A DNA stretch of 64,000 nt from Psychrobacter sp. LV10R520-6 (GCF_900182925.1 NZ_LT900024.1:434001-498000), one strand, 5' to 3'. Counted from the stretch's first letter, positions 10,587 through 19,740 are shown. The notes: generated from the sequence alone by a model not told the origin. Translations and numbers: made by a program.

Positions 10587-12338
10587 ATGAATATATTACA
10601 TAAAAATAAGATGAGTCTAAATATGTCTAAGAATAATCAAGATAAACCTTCGTCTAAAAGGCAGCAGCTGCCGCAAGCGGTGAGCGACCAGTTTAACCGA
10701 GAAGTGGTTGATCAGCGCTTAACGCCTAACCCTTTAAGTCAGTTCGCAATGGACCAAGATGCGCTTAGGTTAGCGTTGGTGACCGCACAATTCGCCTTGA
10801 AAGCAACGCGACAACAGTCTCCGCCCACCAGCAACAAGCCTACTGGGCTGCTGGTGTTGGTTAATGGTATGGAGCAGGCAGGTAAAGGTACGGCAGTCAA
10901 GCAGTTGCGGCAGTGGGTCGACCCGCGATTATTAAAAGTTGAAGCGACTATCGGTTATCCACCGTTAGCTTATCAACCAATCTGGCAGGCGCATACCAAA
11001 GCAATGCCGCGTCATGGCGATGTGATGGTGTATTTTGGTAATTGGTATGCTGATTTGTTATATAACGTCATGCGTATGGCAACGGATAGTGAAGATGAAA
11101 ATGGCAATAAAGAGTCCAATAAAAAGTCTAAAAATAAATCGTCAGATGAATCGCAAGCGCTACCTGTTGCTAAGTGGCAAGTTTATTTAAAACAGCAATT
11201 AATTGAGCTACAAGCGTTTGAGCGTGACCTAGAGGCCAACCAAACCAAACTACTAAAATGCTGGTTTCATGTTGATGCCGAGACCTTACAAGAGCGGTTA
11301 AATGATGAGAAAGCAGATCCGCAATTTTTGTATCAGATTGACTGGCATAAAGCTGAGGTTATAGCGCAATTCAATCACGTCGCTACCACACTACTACAGC
11401 AACAAGAGGACTGGGTCATTATCGATGGTTGTGATAAATCACAAGCAGCAACCAGCTTTTGTCATGAAGTGCTACAGGCGATGCAAGAAGCGCTAGCAAG
11501 TAGCAAAGCACCCCTATCTGACGCTTCTGAGGATGTTGGCAATAAACCTTTAGACGATAAGCAGAAAAATTTGCGAAGCGTGCAAAAGCCAGCAGTGTTT
11601 GAATCCGTGAAGATACCCAAGATATTGAAAGATATCGATGATCCTGATATGGATAAGTCAGACTACCATGAACAACTTGATGCCAAACAAGCCAAACTTG
11701 CCGAGTTGTTGCGTGATCGTGGTGGTCGCCATGTGGTCTTTGCATTTGAAGGTATGGACGCGGCAGGCAAAGGCGGGGCCATTAAAAGGCTGGTTGCGCC
11801 TCTCGATCCACGTGAATATCAGGTTTATAATATTGGCGCGCCAATGCTTTATGAGCGACAGCATCCGTATTTGTGGCGCTTTTGGACAGGTCTCCCCAAC
11901 GAGCAAACCGATCGTATTAGCCGTATCGCTATCTTTGATCGTACTTGGTATGGCAGGGTTTTGGTTGAGCGAATCGAGCAGTTTGCTGATGATGTCGAAT
12001 GGCAGCGCGCTTATGATGAGATCAATCGCTTTGAAGCGGATTTGGTAGCGGCAGGAACCCTAGTGATTAAGTACTGGCTGGCCATTGATAAAAAACAACA
12101 GTTAGAGCGCTTTGAAGATCGCAGTGAGACCCCGCATAAACAATTTAAATTAACGGATGATGATTGGCGCAACCGTGATAAGTGGTCAGACTATGTGCAA
12201 TCTGCCGCTGACATGCTGGCGCGTACCGATACGAAAGCTGCACCCTGGTGTGTGATTGCGACCAATGATAAGCGCAGTGCGCGTTTAGAGGTTCTGGATC
12301 ACGCCATTGATCAATTATCGGCATTTTCTGAGAGTTAA
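10587..12338 (+). CDS. pap: Polyphosphate:AMP phosphotransferase (PPK2 class II, two domains)
   Basis: Uses polyphosphate to phosphorylate AMP to ADP. 583 residues in two PPK2 domains: an N-terminal one with Walker A GMEQAGKGTAVKQLR near residue 95, and a C-terminal one with GMDAAGKGGAIKRL near 391, APMLYERQHPYLWRFW and the lid RTWYGRVLVER. In characterised class II enzymes the C-terminal domain is the active one; here too it has the fuller motif set. A low-complexity Asn/Lys/Ser insert (around residues 170-190) splits the N-terminal domain. Starts at 10587, 10611 and 10623 are all possible; none has a strong ribosome binding site. The PiT transporter is the next gene. Confidence 0.9.
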   Translation: MNILHKNKMSLNMSKNNQDKPSSKRQQLPQAVSDQFNREVVDQRLTPNPLSQFAMDQDALRLALVTAQFALKATRQQSPPTSNKPTGLLVLVNGMEQAGKGTAVKQLRQWVDPRLLKVEATIGYPPLAYQPIWQAHTKAMPRHGDVMVYFGNWYADLLYNVMRMATDSEDENGNKESNKKSKNKSSDESQALPVAKWQVYLKQQLIELQAFERDLEANQTKLLKCWFHVDAETLQERLNDEKADPQFLYQIDWHKAEVIAQFNHVATTLLQQQEDWVIIDGCDKSQAATSFCHEVLQAMQEALASSKAPLSDASEDVGNKPLDDKQKNLRSVQKPAVFESVKIPKILKDIDDPDMDKSDYHEQLDAKQAKLAELLRDRGGRHVVFAFEGMDAAGKGGAIKRLVAPLDPREYQVYNIGAPMLYERQHPYLWRFWTGLPNEQTDRISRIAIFDRTWYGRVLVERIEQFADDVEWQRAYDEINRFEADLVAAGTLVIKYWLAIDKKQQLERFEDRSETPHKQFKLTDDDWRNRDKWSDYVQSAADMLARTDTKAAPWCVIATNDKRSARLEVLDHAIDQLSAFSES

Positions 12339-12667
12339 AATTCTAACCGTTAAAAATAGAATCTCTAAGTAGTTATAGTTTATACGATAATTTATACGAT
12401 TGCCTTTGACAATTCACTACAAATAACCATAATAGGGCGGATGCTAAACAGGCGCGCTATTCTTTTATAAAGCCTAACTGACGGTATGCTGTTAGGGCAA
12501 TATTAGAACCATACCTCTACGGTTACAAATTTCGCAGTATCATCATGCATTATGTTCATTTATTTCATATAATAGGCGCGTGATGACAGCGGGCAATCGT
12601 TAATGGTATTAAGTCCCAGTTTTTAGCGATCATAATTGACTCTGTTATGATTGAAAGCATCATTACT

Positions 12668-12740
12668 ATATATTTAAGCCGCAAGAATATTTAAGCCGCA
12701 AGATGGTTAAATCATAAGATTTAGTCATCTTGCGGCTTAA
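12668..12740. repeat. Two direct and one inverted copy of a 15-bp motif (alternative hairpins)
   Basis: ATTTAAGCCGCAAGA occurs at about 12671-12685 and 12689-12703, and its complement (CATCTTGCGGCTTAA) at 12726-12740. The second copy and the inverted copy form a perfect 15-bp stem (12691-12705 with 12726-12740) around a 20-base loop; the first copy could pair with the same arm. No T-run follows in either direction. The remainder of the 708-base gap between pap and pit (12339-13046) shows nothing I can name. Confidence 0.7.
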
Positions 12741-13046
12741 TGACATGTTGTTTGCCGTACTGGTTGTATTACATAGGTATCGTATGATGGGGACCGTGTA
12801 TGCTGTCAACGCTTTTAAAGCGAATGTTTAATCCGCTTTAAGGCCTTACTTAGTATTGCATTCAAATAGAATTAGATTCAAATTTTTAATTTAAAAGCTC
12901 AGTTCAATATCGTATTTCAACATATTATTGCCAAAAAAATCATATGGCTTAGATGGTTCTGTCGTCAGATAATCGACATAGTATCGATAATAGCCACATT
13001 ATCAATCGCATAATTTTTAATAAGCTTACGCAGGGCGTATTAACCT

Positions 13047-14654
13047 ATGGGTATTAGCAGTAGTTCTACAGAGCCGACCGAACAAGCTGGCACTATGAAA
13101 ATGAATCTATTTTTTGCCATTTTACTGATTGCAATGACCAGCTATTTTTTGTGGTGGGGACTCGATTACACCATGCATCAACAGACGATGCTATTTGTAT
13201 TGGCCACCGCGTTTGGTATTTTCATGGCATTCAATATTGGTGGTAATGATGTCGCCAATTCGTTTGGTACCTCAGTAGGTGCCGGCACCTTGACCATCCC
13301 GCAAGCTTTGGGGGTAGCGGCGATATTTGAAGTCTCAGGGGCTGTACTTGCTGGTGGCGAAGTTACCGATACCATTCGCAAAGGCATCGTTGATTTAGAC
13401 GGCTTAGCAGTGTCGCCCAATCAATTTATTTATGTGATGCTTTCCGCCTTGATTGCCGCTGCTTTTTGGCTACTATTTGCCTCTCGTAGAGGCTTACCCG
13501 TGTCTACTACTCATGCCATTATCGGTGGTGTGGTAGGTAGCTCTATTGTTTTAGGTTTTGATTTAGGCGGCACTGAGACGGCGCTGTCGACGGTTAACTG
13601 GACGACGGTAGGACAAATTGCCATGTCGTGGGTACTATCTCCACTGTTAGGTGGTCTGCTGGCTTATCTGCTGTATGGACAAATTAAGAAAAATATCATT
13701 GACTATAACGATAAGACCGAAGCCCATATTGCTGAGCTTAAAACAGATAAGAGAACATTGAAGAAAGATCATAAAGAATTCTTCGATGGACTGTCAGAGT
13801 CGCTACAATTGGCATATACCTCAGCGATGCTGCGTGATCAGGACATCTATAAGGATGATGATTGTACGCTGGAGGATTTAGAAACCGATTATTATAAAAA
13901 CCTTTATGAGATTGAGCATGAGCGTAATGGTCTAGATACTCTAAAAGCACTAAAGAAATGGGTACCTATTATTGCCGCTATGGGCGGGGTAGTCATGACT
14001 GCGTTAGTGGTCTTTAAAGGCCTCAAGAACGTCAATAGTAACATCACTACCCTGCACGGCTTTTTATTTATGGGCATGGTGGGGGCGTTAGTCTGGCTTG
14101 CCACCTTTATCTACACCAAAAGTATCCGCGGTAAGCATAAAGAAGATCTTACTAAAGCAACTTTTATTATGTTCAGCTGGATGCAAGTATTTACCGCTTC
14201 GGCATTTGCGTTCAGTCATGGCTCGAACGACATCGCCAACGCGGTCGGTCCTTTTGCCGCGATCATGGATGTCATCCGTACCAATACCATTGCTACCCAA
14301 GCCGCTGTACCACCAGCGGTAATGTTGACCTTTGGTGTGGCGCTTATCGTTGGTCTTTGGTTCATTGGTAAAGAGGTCATTCAGACGGTCGGTACTAACT
14401 TAGCTAAGATGCACCCTGCTTCTGGTTTCTCAGCTGAATTGGCAGCGGCAGCTGTGGTAATGGGCGCATCAACCATGGGTCTACCGGTATCAAGCACCCA
14501 TACGTTAGTCGGTGCCGTTTTAGGCATTGGTATCGTTAATAGAGATACCAATTGGGCGTTAATGAAACCTATTGGACTGGCATGGATAATCACTTTGCCT
14601 GTCGCAGCCTCGTTATCAGCGCTGAGCTATGTGATATTAAAACAAATTTTCTAA
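13047..14654 (+). CDS. pit: Inorganic phosphate transporter, PiT family
   Basis: Low-affinity proton- or cation-coupled phosphate permease of the inner membrane. 535 residues with about ten hydrophobic helices. Seen: the two PiT signature repeats GGNDVANSFGTSVGAG near residue 67 and HGSNDIANAVGPFAA near 392, and the paired VSTTHAIIGGVVGSS and VSSTHTLVGAVLGIG motifs. A hydrophilic central loop (about residues 220-305, Asp/Glu/Lys-rich) separates the halves. The start at 13047 adds 16 polar residues before MKMNLFF (13095), which is an alternative start; neither has a good ribosome binding site. Its position after polyphosphate:AMP phosphotransferase suggests a phosphate theme. Confidence 0.94.
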   Translation: MGISSSSTEPTEQAGTMKMNLFFAILLIAMTSYFLWWGLDYTMHQQTMLFVLATAFGIFMAFNIGGNDVANSFGTSVGAGTLTIPQALGVAAIFEVSGAVLAGGEVTDTIRKGIVDLDGLAVSPNQFIYVMLSALIAAAFWLLFASRRGLPVSTTHAIIGGVVGSSIVLGFDLGGTETALSTVNWTTVGQIAMSWVLSPLLGGLLAYLLYGQIKKNIIDYNDKTEAHIAELKTDKRTLKKDHKEFFDGLSESLQLAYTSAMLRDQDIYKDDDCTLEDLETDYYKNLYEIEHERNGLDTLKALKKWVPIIAAMGGVVMTALVVFKGLKNVNSNITTLHGFLFMGMVGALVWLATFIYTKSIRGKHKEDLTKATFIMFSWMQVFTASAFAFSHGSNDIANAVGPFAAIMDVIRTNTIATQAAVPPAVMLTFGVALIVGLWFIGKEVIQTVGTNLAKMHPASGFSAELAAAAVVMGASTMGLPVSSTHTLVGAVLGIGIVNRDTNWALMKPIGLAWIITLPVAASLSALSYVILKQIF

Positions 14655-14743
14655 CTGATTTATTGGATCGTTAAACGTGCATTGAATCAATTTTAACCAT
14701 AAATTGATTCAACAATAGAGCGATAAATATTAGAAAATAGCAT

Positions 14744-14784
14744 AAAAAAACGCTTATCAGCATCATGCCGATAAGCGTTTTTTT
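14744..14784. terminator. Bidirectional terminator between pit and alaA
   Basis: 15-bp stem A7-CGCTTATC with GATAAGCG-T7, loop of 11 bases, between convergent genes. Confidence 0.93.
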
Positions 14785-14799
14785 ATTTAAGTTTGAGGT

Positions 14800-16461
14800 T
14801 TAATTGGTACCAAAATGTTGGCGTTTTTTCGCAAAGAAGCGATCCAAGCGATCCATCGCATCTTCTAATTCATGAAGATTGGGTAAGAACACCACACGAA
14901 AGTGATCGGGCGCATCCCAGTTGAAGCCTGTACCCTGCACCATGAGTACTTTTTCTTCGAGTAATAATTCCATCATAAACTGCATGTCATCTTTAATAGG
15001 ATAAACGGCAGGATCCATCTTCGGAAAGCAATAAAACGCGCCTTGCGGCATAGTACAAGAAATACCTGGAATCGCATTCAGACGAGAGATAGCCAATTCA
15101 CGCTGCTTATAGAGACGGCCTTTCTCCGAGGTCAGATCTCGCATACTTTGATAGCCACCCATCGCCGTTTGGATTGCATATTGTCCGAGCACGTTGGAGC
15201 ATAGGCGCATGGAGGCAAGCATATCTAAGCCTTCAATAAAGTCTGTAGCGTGCTGTTTTTTGCCCGACACCATCATCCAGCCCGCGCGGAATCCAGCGAT
15301 ACGATGTGATTTTGATAGTCCATTATATGATAGGACAAGTACCTCGTCAGTCAAGGTGCTCATTGGCGTATGAACCGCATTATCATAAAGTACGCGATCA
15401 TAAATCTCATCAGCCATGATGATTAAATCATGTTCTATAGCAATTTCGATAATTTGTTTAAGAAGGTCGTCTGAGTACAGAGCGCCCGTGGGGTTATTGG
15501 GATTAATGACCACGATACCTTTGGTTTTACTGGTAATTTTTGATTTGATATCCTCAATATCAGGATGCCAATTGTCCTCTTCATTACAGCGATAATGTAC
15601 CGCTGTACCGCCAGCTAGGTTGGCTGCTGCTGTCCATAGCGGATAATCTGGCATGGGAATCAATATCTCATCGCCGTCATTCATAAGTGCTTGCATGGTC
15701 ATGACAATCAGCTCAGAAACCCCGTTACCCAAATACACGTCACGTACGTCGACCGCAGACAGCAACCCTTTTGCTTGATAATATTGCAATACTGCTTTAC
15801 GCGCTGCAAAGATCCCTTGCGAGTCTGAGTAACCAGTGGCCTCAGGCAAGTTCATAGCCACATCACGGAGAATCTCATGCGGTGCCTCAAGGCCAAAAGG
15901 AGCGGGGTTGCCCACATTAAGCTTTAAAATTTTCTGACCTTCCGCTTCCATTTTATTAGCAGTTTGTAGTAACGGACCACGAATGTCATAGCAGACATTT
16001 TGTAATTTATCGGATTTTTTCAATGCACTCATAGAGGTACCATCCATAGTATTATTTTGTGAGTTTGTACGGGTACTAGTTGTGGTTGTTGACTTATTGG
16101 CTGGTGGTTTAGTTTGACTATTATTAGCATTAGCAGGTTTTGCATCTGTTGATTCAGCACCAATGACGTTGTTGCTTTCGGCGTTGCTATTAGTATTCAG
16201 TTCAGTATCAGCGACAATGTCAGTATGATGATCGCCGCGTAACAGATAGCCTTCGCTACAACCTAAGATTCTCGCCAGAGTAGGGAGCTTTGAGGAGACG
16301 ATACCATTAGTGCCACGTTCCCAATTAGAGATAGCACCGCGGCTGACCTTTGCACCAGCTTCTGTCATTGCTTGGGCCAATTGCTCAGCAGTCAGTCCCT
16401 TATCGCGGCGTAGTTTTACTAAGCGTTCAGCTTGTTTCTGTTTGCTTTGATCCTTATCCAT
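14800..16461 (-). CDS. alaA: XRE-family DNA-binding domain fused to an AlaA-type alanine aminotransferase
   Basis: Residues 144-553 are a full-length AlaA (class I PLP aminotransferase, glutamate-pyruvate type): NVCYDIRGPLL, LKLNVGNPAPFG, GNGVSELIVM, PDYPLWTAA, INPNNPTGALY, ADEIYDRVLYD and the PLP-lysine segment SYNGLSKSHRIAGFRAGW. Residues 12-76 are an HTH_3/Cro-CI domain: RLVKLRRDKGLTAEQLAQAM, then VSRGAISNWERG, then LARILGCSEGYLLRG. Residues 77-143 are an Asn/Ser/Thr-rich linker. The domain order recalls MocR regulators, but those use a GntR-type helix-turn-helix. The lysine and pyridoxal pocket are intact, so both activities may be present. Palindromes lie upstream. Start: ATG at 16461, preceded by AAAGGGCTTGGATA. 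Confidence 0.92.
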   Translation of the reverse strand: MDKDQSKQKQAERLVKLRRDKGLTAEQLAQAMTEAGAKVSRGAISNWERGTNGIVSSKLPTLARILGCSEGYLLRGDHHTDIVADTELNTNSNAESNNVIGAESTDAKPANANNSQTKPPANKSTTTTSTRTNSQNNTMDGTSMSALKKSDKLQNVCYDIRGPLLQTANKMEAEGQKILKLNVGNPAPFGLEAPHEILRDVAMNLPEATGYSDSQGIFAARKAVLQYYQAKGLLSAVDVRDVYLGNGVSELIVMTMQALMNDGDEILIPMPDYPLWTAAANLAGGTAVHYRCNEEDNWHPDIEDIKSKITSKTKGIVVINPNNPTGALYSDDLLKQIIEIAIEHDLIIMADEIYDRVLYDNAVHTPMSTLTDEVLVLSYNGLSKSHRIAGFRAGWMMVSGKKQHATDFIEGLDMLASMRLCSNVLGQYAIQTAMGGYQSMRDLTSEKGRLYKQRELAISRLNAIPGISCTMPQGAFYCFPKMDPAVYPIKDDMQFMMELLLEEKVLMVQGTGFNWDAPDHFRVVFLPNLHELEDAMDRLDRFFAKKRQHFGTN

Positions 16462-16540
16462 AATTATCCAAGCCCTTTATTTTAATAAGTTAGTATCTAA
16501 TAAATATAGTGTTAAATAATTGAATCAATTAGTTACTTAA

Positions 16541-16611
16541 TGCAAGATATTATTGCATTTATAGTTTGAATGCAAGTATTTTTTAGCAATTATATGCAAG
16601 AATAACTTGCA
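16541..16611. promoter_or_regulatory. Array of three TGCAAG palindromes upstream of alaA (candidate operators)
   Basis: Three dyads in 71 bases: 16541-16557 (TGCAA-N7-TTGCA), 16571-16588 (TGCAAG...AGCA, imperfect) and 16595-16611 (TGCAAG-N5-CTTGCA, perfect). Starts are 30 and 24 bases apart. They begin 80 bases upstream of the alaA start on the minus strand. Cro/CI-type proteins bind such short dyads as dimers, so autoregulation by the HTH domain of this protein is a reasonable inference. The rest of the gap to msrB (16612-17107) shows no other feature. Confidence 0.6.
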
Positions 16612-17107
16612 TTTTATTAGTGTTGATTGACTTTAACATTAATCTAAATAACCTCTCAATGCTTCTTAATGTCTAGATATTTAAAGTCGAAGTTCTAGAT
16701 TGAGGCTATTATTAGAACCAGCCTTACTAAGTTAACCAACCCCATGAGTTAAGCAATCGCACAAATAGTATGAATCGTTATTCCGATATTTAGCTTTACC
16801 TGGATATCAACTTACAGGTGGTCTTCAAAATCTGTTAAGCCCTTAAACATGGCTTGAACAACCACGTGTAGGTTTGGTAAAAATCAGCGTATATTCATTG
16901 CATAGTTAGAGGCAATTGCTATATCTTACTTCTCTATCATACTGTATGACGATATCAATAAATGCGGGTACTGGGCCTTGAATATTGACTTATAACCAAC
17001 AGATAAAGCGCATCGCTGTCATAAATTACTAATGACAAATTCATAACCAGGTAGCGGTATGACTGTCATAGCAGACCAGATAATAAACAACTAAATAAGG
17101 ATTACTC

Positions 17108-17533
17108 ATGCAAGACAATCAACTTAACAAAGAAGAGATAGCCCAACTTACCGAAGCTGACTGGAAGCAGCGCCTTAGCGCCGATGAATATCATGTGATG
17201 CGTGAGAAAGGTACAGAGCGTCCATACACTGGCGTTTATAACGATACCGAAGATAAAGGTGTCTACCGTTGTAAAGGCTGTGGTGCTAATTTATTTGATG
17301 CCGATAGCAAGTTTGATGCGAGTTGCGGCTGGCCTAGTTTTGACCAAGGCGTAGACAAGAGCGCTATTGATGAACATGTCGATGATTCTTTGGGTATGCG
17401 TCGCACTGAGGTGACCTGTAGCAACTGCGGCGCGCATTTAGGTCACGTCTTTCCTGACGGCCCACGTGAGACCACTGGCATGCGCTATTGCATCAACTCA
17501 GTATCTATTGATTTAGACAAAGCTGAGAAATAG
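17108..17533 (+). CDS. msrB: Peptide-methionine (R)-S-oxide reductase MsrB
   Basis: Reduces methionine-R-sulfoxide in proteins, cytosolic. 141 residues. Seen: RPYTGVYNDTEDKGVYRCKGCGANLF with the zinc cysteine pair CxxC, SCGWPSF, a second CxxC in CSNCGAHLGHVFPDG, and catalytic Cys in GMRYCINSVSI. Good AAGGA upstream. A glutathione peroxidase follows 214 bases later, making a small oxidative-damage pair. Confidence 0.97.
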   Translation: MQDNQLNKEEIAQLTEADWKQRLSADEYHVMREKGTERPYTGVYNDTEDKGVYRCKGCGANLFDADSKFDASCGWPSFDQGVDKSAIDEHVDDSLGMRRTEVTCSNCGAHLGHVFPDGPRETTGMRYCINSVSIDLDKAEK

Positions 17534-17747
17534 TTAATATAAATAGCAAGAAGCCAATCAACAGTGAGTAGCGCACTTCTACTGCTGTGAAGGTTCAGAA
17601 GGTAGTAGGGGCGCTCATGAAGTTCCCCTGCTAATTTTCCATACTGATTGAACATTCGCATTAATACCATTTAGACCAGTAGCGCCATTCAAATAGGTTT
17701 TTAAGACAGTTAATCAAACTATTAATATAATAAACTAGGGATAAGTC

Positions 17748-18242
17748 ATGAGTAGCATTTACGATTTTACGGCTGAGCGTATGGACGGCACATCGCAAGA
17801 TTTTGCTGATTACCAAGGCAAAGTACTGCTAATAGTCAATACGGCTAGCAAATGTGGCTTTACCCCGCAGTTTGAAGGGTTAGAAGCGTTACATGAGAAG
17901 TATAAAGACCAAGGCTTAGTAGTCGTTGGTTTTCCTTGTAATCAATTCGGTGGCCAAGATCCTGGTAGTAACGATGAGATTGGCGCTTTTTGCCAAAAGA
18001 ACTATGGCGTAAGTTTCCCAATGATGGCCAAGGTCGATGTCAATGGTAGTGACGCCCACCCTATTTTTAATTGGTTAAAGGAACAAAAAGGCGGTGTCTT
18101 AACAGACGGTATTAAATGGAATTTCAGCAAGTTTTTAGTCGGTAACGAGGGTCAGGTACTAGATCGTTATGCATCAACCACTAAGCCTGAAGCAATGACA
18201 GATGATATTGAGCAAGCACTGGCATCAGCCAACAATCAGTAA
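17748..18242 (+). CDS. Glutathione peroxidase family protein (thiol peroxidase)
   Basis: 164 residues. Seen: NTASKCGFTPQFEGLEAL with the peroxidatic Cys (codon TGT, so not a selenoprotein), FPCNQFGGQDPG and KWNFSKFLV (the Gln and Trp/Asn of the catalytic tetrad). Bacterial members of this type (BtuE-like) usually take electrons from thioredoxin or glutathione. No signal peptide, so cytosolic. AGGGATA precedes the ATG. Confidence 0.93.
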   Translation: MSSIYDFTAERMDGTSQDFADYQGKVLLIVNTASKCGFTPQFEGLEALHEKYKDQGLVVVGFPCNQFGGQDPGSNDEIGAFCQKNYGVSFPMMAKVDVNGSDAHPIFNWLKEQKGGVLTDGIKWNFSKFLVGNEGQVLDRYASTTKPEAMTDDIEQALASANNQ

Positions 18243-18345
18243 ATATTGAATACTGATGATAAAAACATAAAGCCAGTTAAAACAACTGCTTGCCAGTATA
18301 GTAAGTGATAATGTAAAGAATATGGCACAAAAGGTCAAAAAATAT

Positions 18346-18373
18346 TTGACAGGCCAATGTAAATGTATATAAT
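18346..18373 (+). promoter_or_regulatory. Sigma-70 promoter of the tRNA-Val/tRNA-Asp operon
   Basis: Consensus TTGACA (18346-18351) and TATAAT (18368-18373) with a 16-base spacer; both hexamers are perfect. It points to the tRNA pair about 230 bases downstream. Confidence 0.88.
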
Positions 18374-18484
18374 ACACACCCACAGCAAGGGGCTTTAATT
18401 AGTTCTAGGTTGTTGGAAGTTTTATGATTCTAGAGCGTGACACCTTTAGATAATCAAACTTCTAAGAAATCCTATTTAAAGGAT

Positions 18485-18576
18485 TTCTCTTGCGAAACTA
18501 AAAAAGCCATGCTTTTTTATGTAGGTGCTGAGTTCTTAGAATTTACGAAAATGTAAATTCTCTTGCGAAGCTAAAA
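18485..18576 (+). repeat. Repeated leader segment before the tRNA genes
   Basis: TTCTCTTGCGAARCTAAAA occurs twice, at 18485-18503 and 18558-18576, within the transcribed leader between the promoter and tRNA-Val. The segment between them contains small dyads (AGAATTTACGAAAATGTAAATTCT). A role in precursor processing is possible but not shown by the sequence. Confidence 0.6.
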
Positions 18577-18604
18577 TTGCACTGCAATTTTTTAACGCTT
18601 CTCA

Positions 18605-18680
18605 GGGTGATTAGCTCAGTTGGTAGAGCGTCTGCCTTACACGCAGAATGTCGGCGGTTCGAATCCGTCATCACCCACCA
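18605..18680 (+). tRNA. tRNA-Val (anticodon TAC)
   Basis: 76 nt including encoded CCA. Acceptor GGGTGAT pairs with ATCACCC; D-loop AGCTCAGTTGGTAGAGC; anticodon arm CTGCC-TTACACG-CAG with anticodon TAC; T-loop GGTTCGAATCC. Reads valine codons GUN/GUA. Confidence 0.97.
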
Positions 18681-18734
18681 CTCATTTAGCGAAGTGGGTC
18701 CTATTTATAAGGGCAAGACGCTAAAACGACCTAA

Positions 18735-18811
18735 GCAGCGGTAGTTCAGTTGGTTAGAATACCGGCCTGTCACGCCGGGGGTCGCGGGTTCGAGTCCCGT
18801 CCGCTGCGCCA
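18735..18811 (+). tRNA. tRNA-Asp (anticodon GTC)
   Basis: 77 nt with encoded CCA. Acceptor GCAGCGG pairs with CCGCTGC; anticodon loop CTGTCAC with anticodon GTC; T-loop GGTTCGAGTCC. It lies 54 bases after tRNA-Val and shares its promoter and terminator. Confidence 0.97.
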
Positions 18812-18864
18812 TATTTAGTAAAAAGCTAAAACGAATTTAGACTTTCGAGTTTAAGCAAGTTTCG

Positions 18865-18895
18865 CCTCAAACATAACTTTGTTTGGGGTTTTTTT
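18865..18895 (+). terminator. Terminator of the tRNA operon
   Basis: CCTCAAAC pairs with GTTTGGGG (one G-T pair) around a short loop and is followed by T7. Confidence 0.87.
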
Positions 18896-19312
18896 GTGTC
18901 TGAATTTCTATTCAAGCTCCTTATTTATGCATGTTTTACATCTTGTCCCTGTTATCACATTAAAAATAGCTTATTTTCTATTATCGCATCTGATATGAAT
19001 TTATGCGAAGACAGTCTACCTTTTAAAAATCGGTGATCAAGCGCTCGGTGACCAAACGGTGACCATTCTAATGCTAAAAAATATTTAACTGAAAATGAGC
19101 TCGATAATTATTAGCTTAAATTATGAGTGGATATATTATGGCTTGATAATGTACGATAGCAGAAGATACATGGCAATTGTTTAACGTTAAATTTTTAGTA
19201 TTGATAGTCCCAATACTAAAATAAAAAATCGCTTTTAAAATATGGCAGACAAGGAAGTCTTATCATGACTTTATATACCAATAAACCCTCTAGCAATCCT
19301 GATTCGTCATTA

Positions 19313-19657
19313 GGGCGTGTTGAACATTCACAAATAAGCACTGCTGATAGCTAAAAGTGTTCCAGACAAGACGCAAATTGACGATAATGCAGATGCCTTA
19401 GCTAGATTTGCCACACACTGCTCATGAATAGCTGGGGGGGGGGGGGCAATTTTAGCATCAGCCCTGAGGACGGAGTAAGCAAAGCACTGCTTTGCCCGTC
19501 CGCAAGACAAGAGCTATGCTCGCAGTGGGACAGGACTCTTTTTTGCCGCTACTTCATTAAAACTATCCGCTTAGAATGACTAAACTAGATATTTTTAATC
19601 TTGAATCGACTAAAAAATAGTCTCTGTCAGTGCCATGGTCGAATGTTCAACACGCCC
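19313..19657. mobile_element. MITE-like or decayed insertion element with 17-bp terminal inverted repeats
   Basis: GGGCGTGTTGAACATTC at 19313-19329 and its exact complement at 19641-19657 bound 345 bases flanked by TA on both sides (TA target duplication). No transposase frame is present; the 60-codon frame inside is composition noise. Inside are a run of 13 G (19434-19446) and a strong hairpin (19468-19501: GGACGG, then GCAAAGCA, then their complements). The TA target and end sequence suggest a non-autonomous relative of an IS630/IS5-type element. The flanks 18896-19312 and 19658-19738 show nothing else. Confidence 0.75.
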
Positions 19658-19740
19658 TAGACAGTTTAAACTAGTCAAACCTATATAATTCCGTGCTGCT
19701 TTTTAATTTCGTCTGTAAGAAGACAAGCTTTAATACATTA

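Noticed and set aside
17748..18242. Possible selenocysteine glutathione peroxidase
   Set aside because: The active-site codon is TGT (Cys); no TGA and no SECIS-like hairpin needed.
19328..19510. 60-codon minus-strand frame inside the 19.3-kb element, with a run of Pro
   Set aside because: The Pro run is the G13 tract read on the other strand; no transposase motif.
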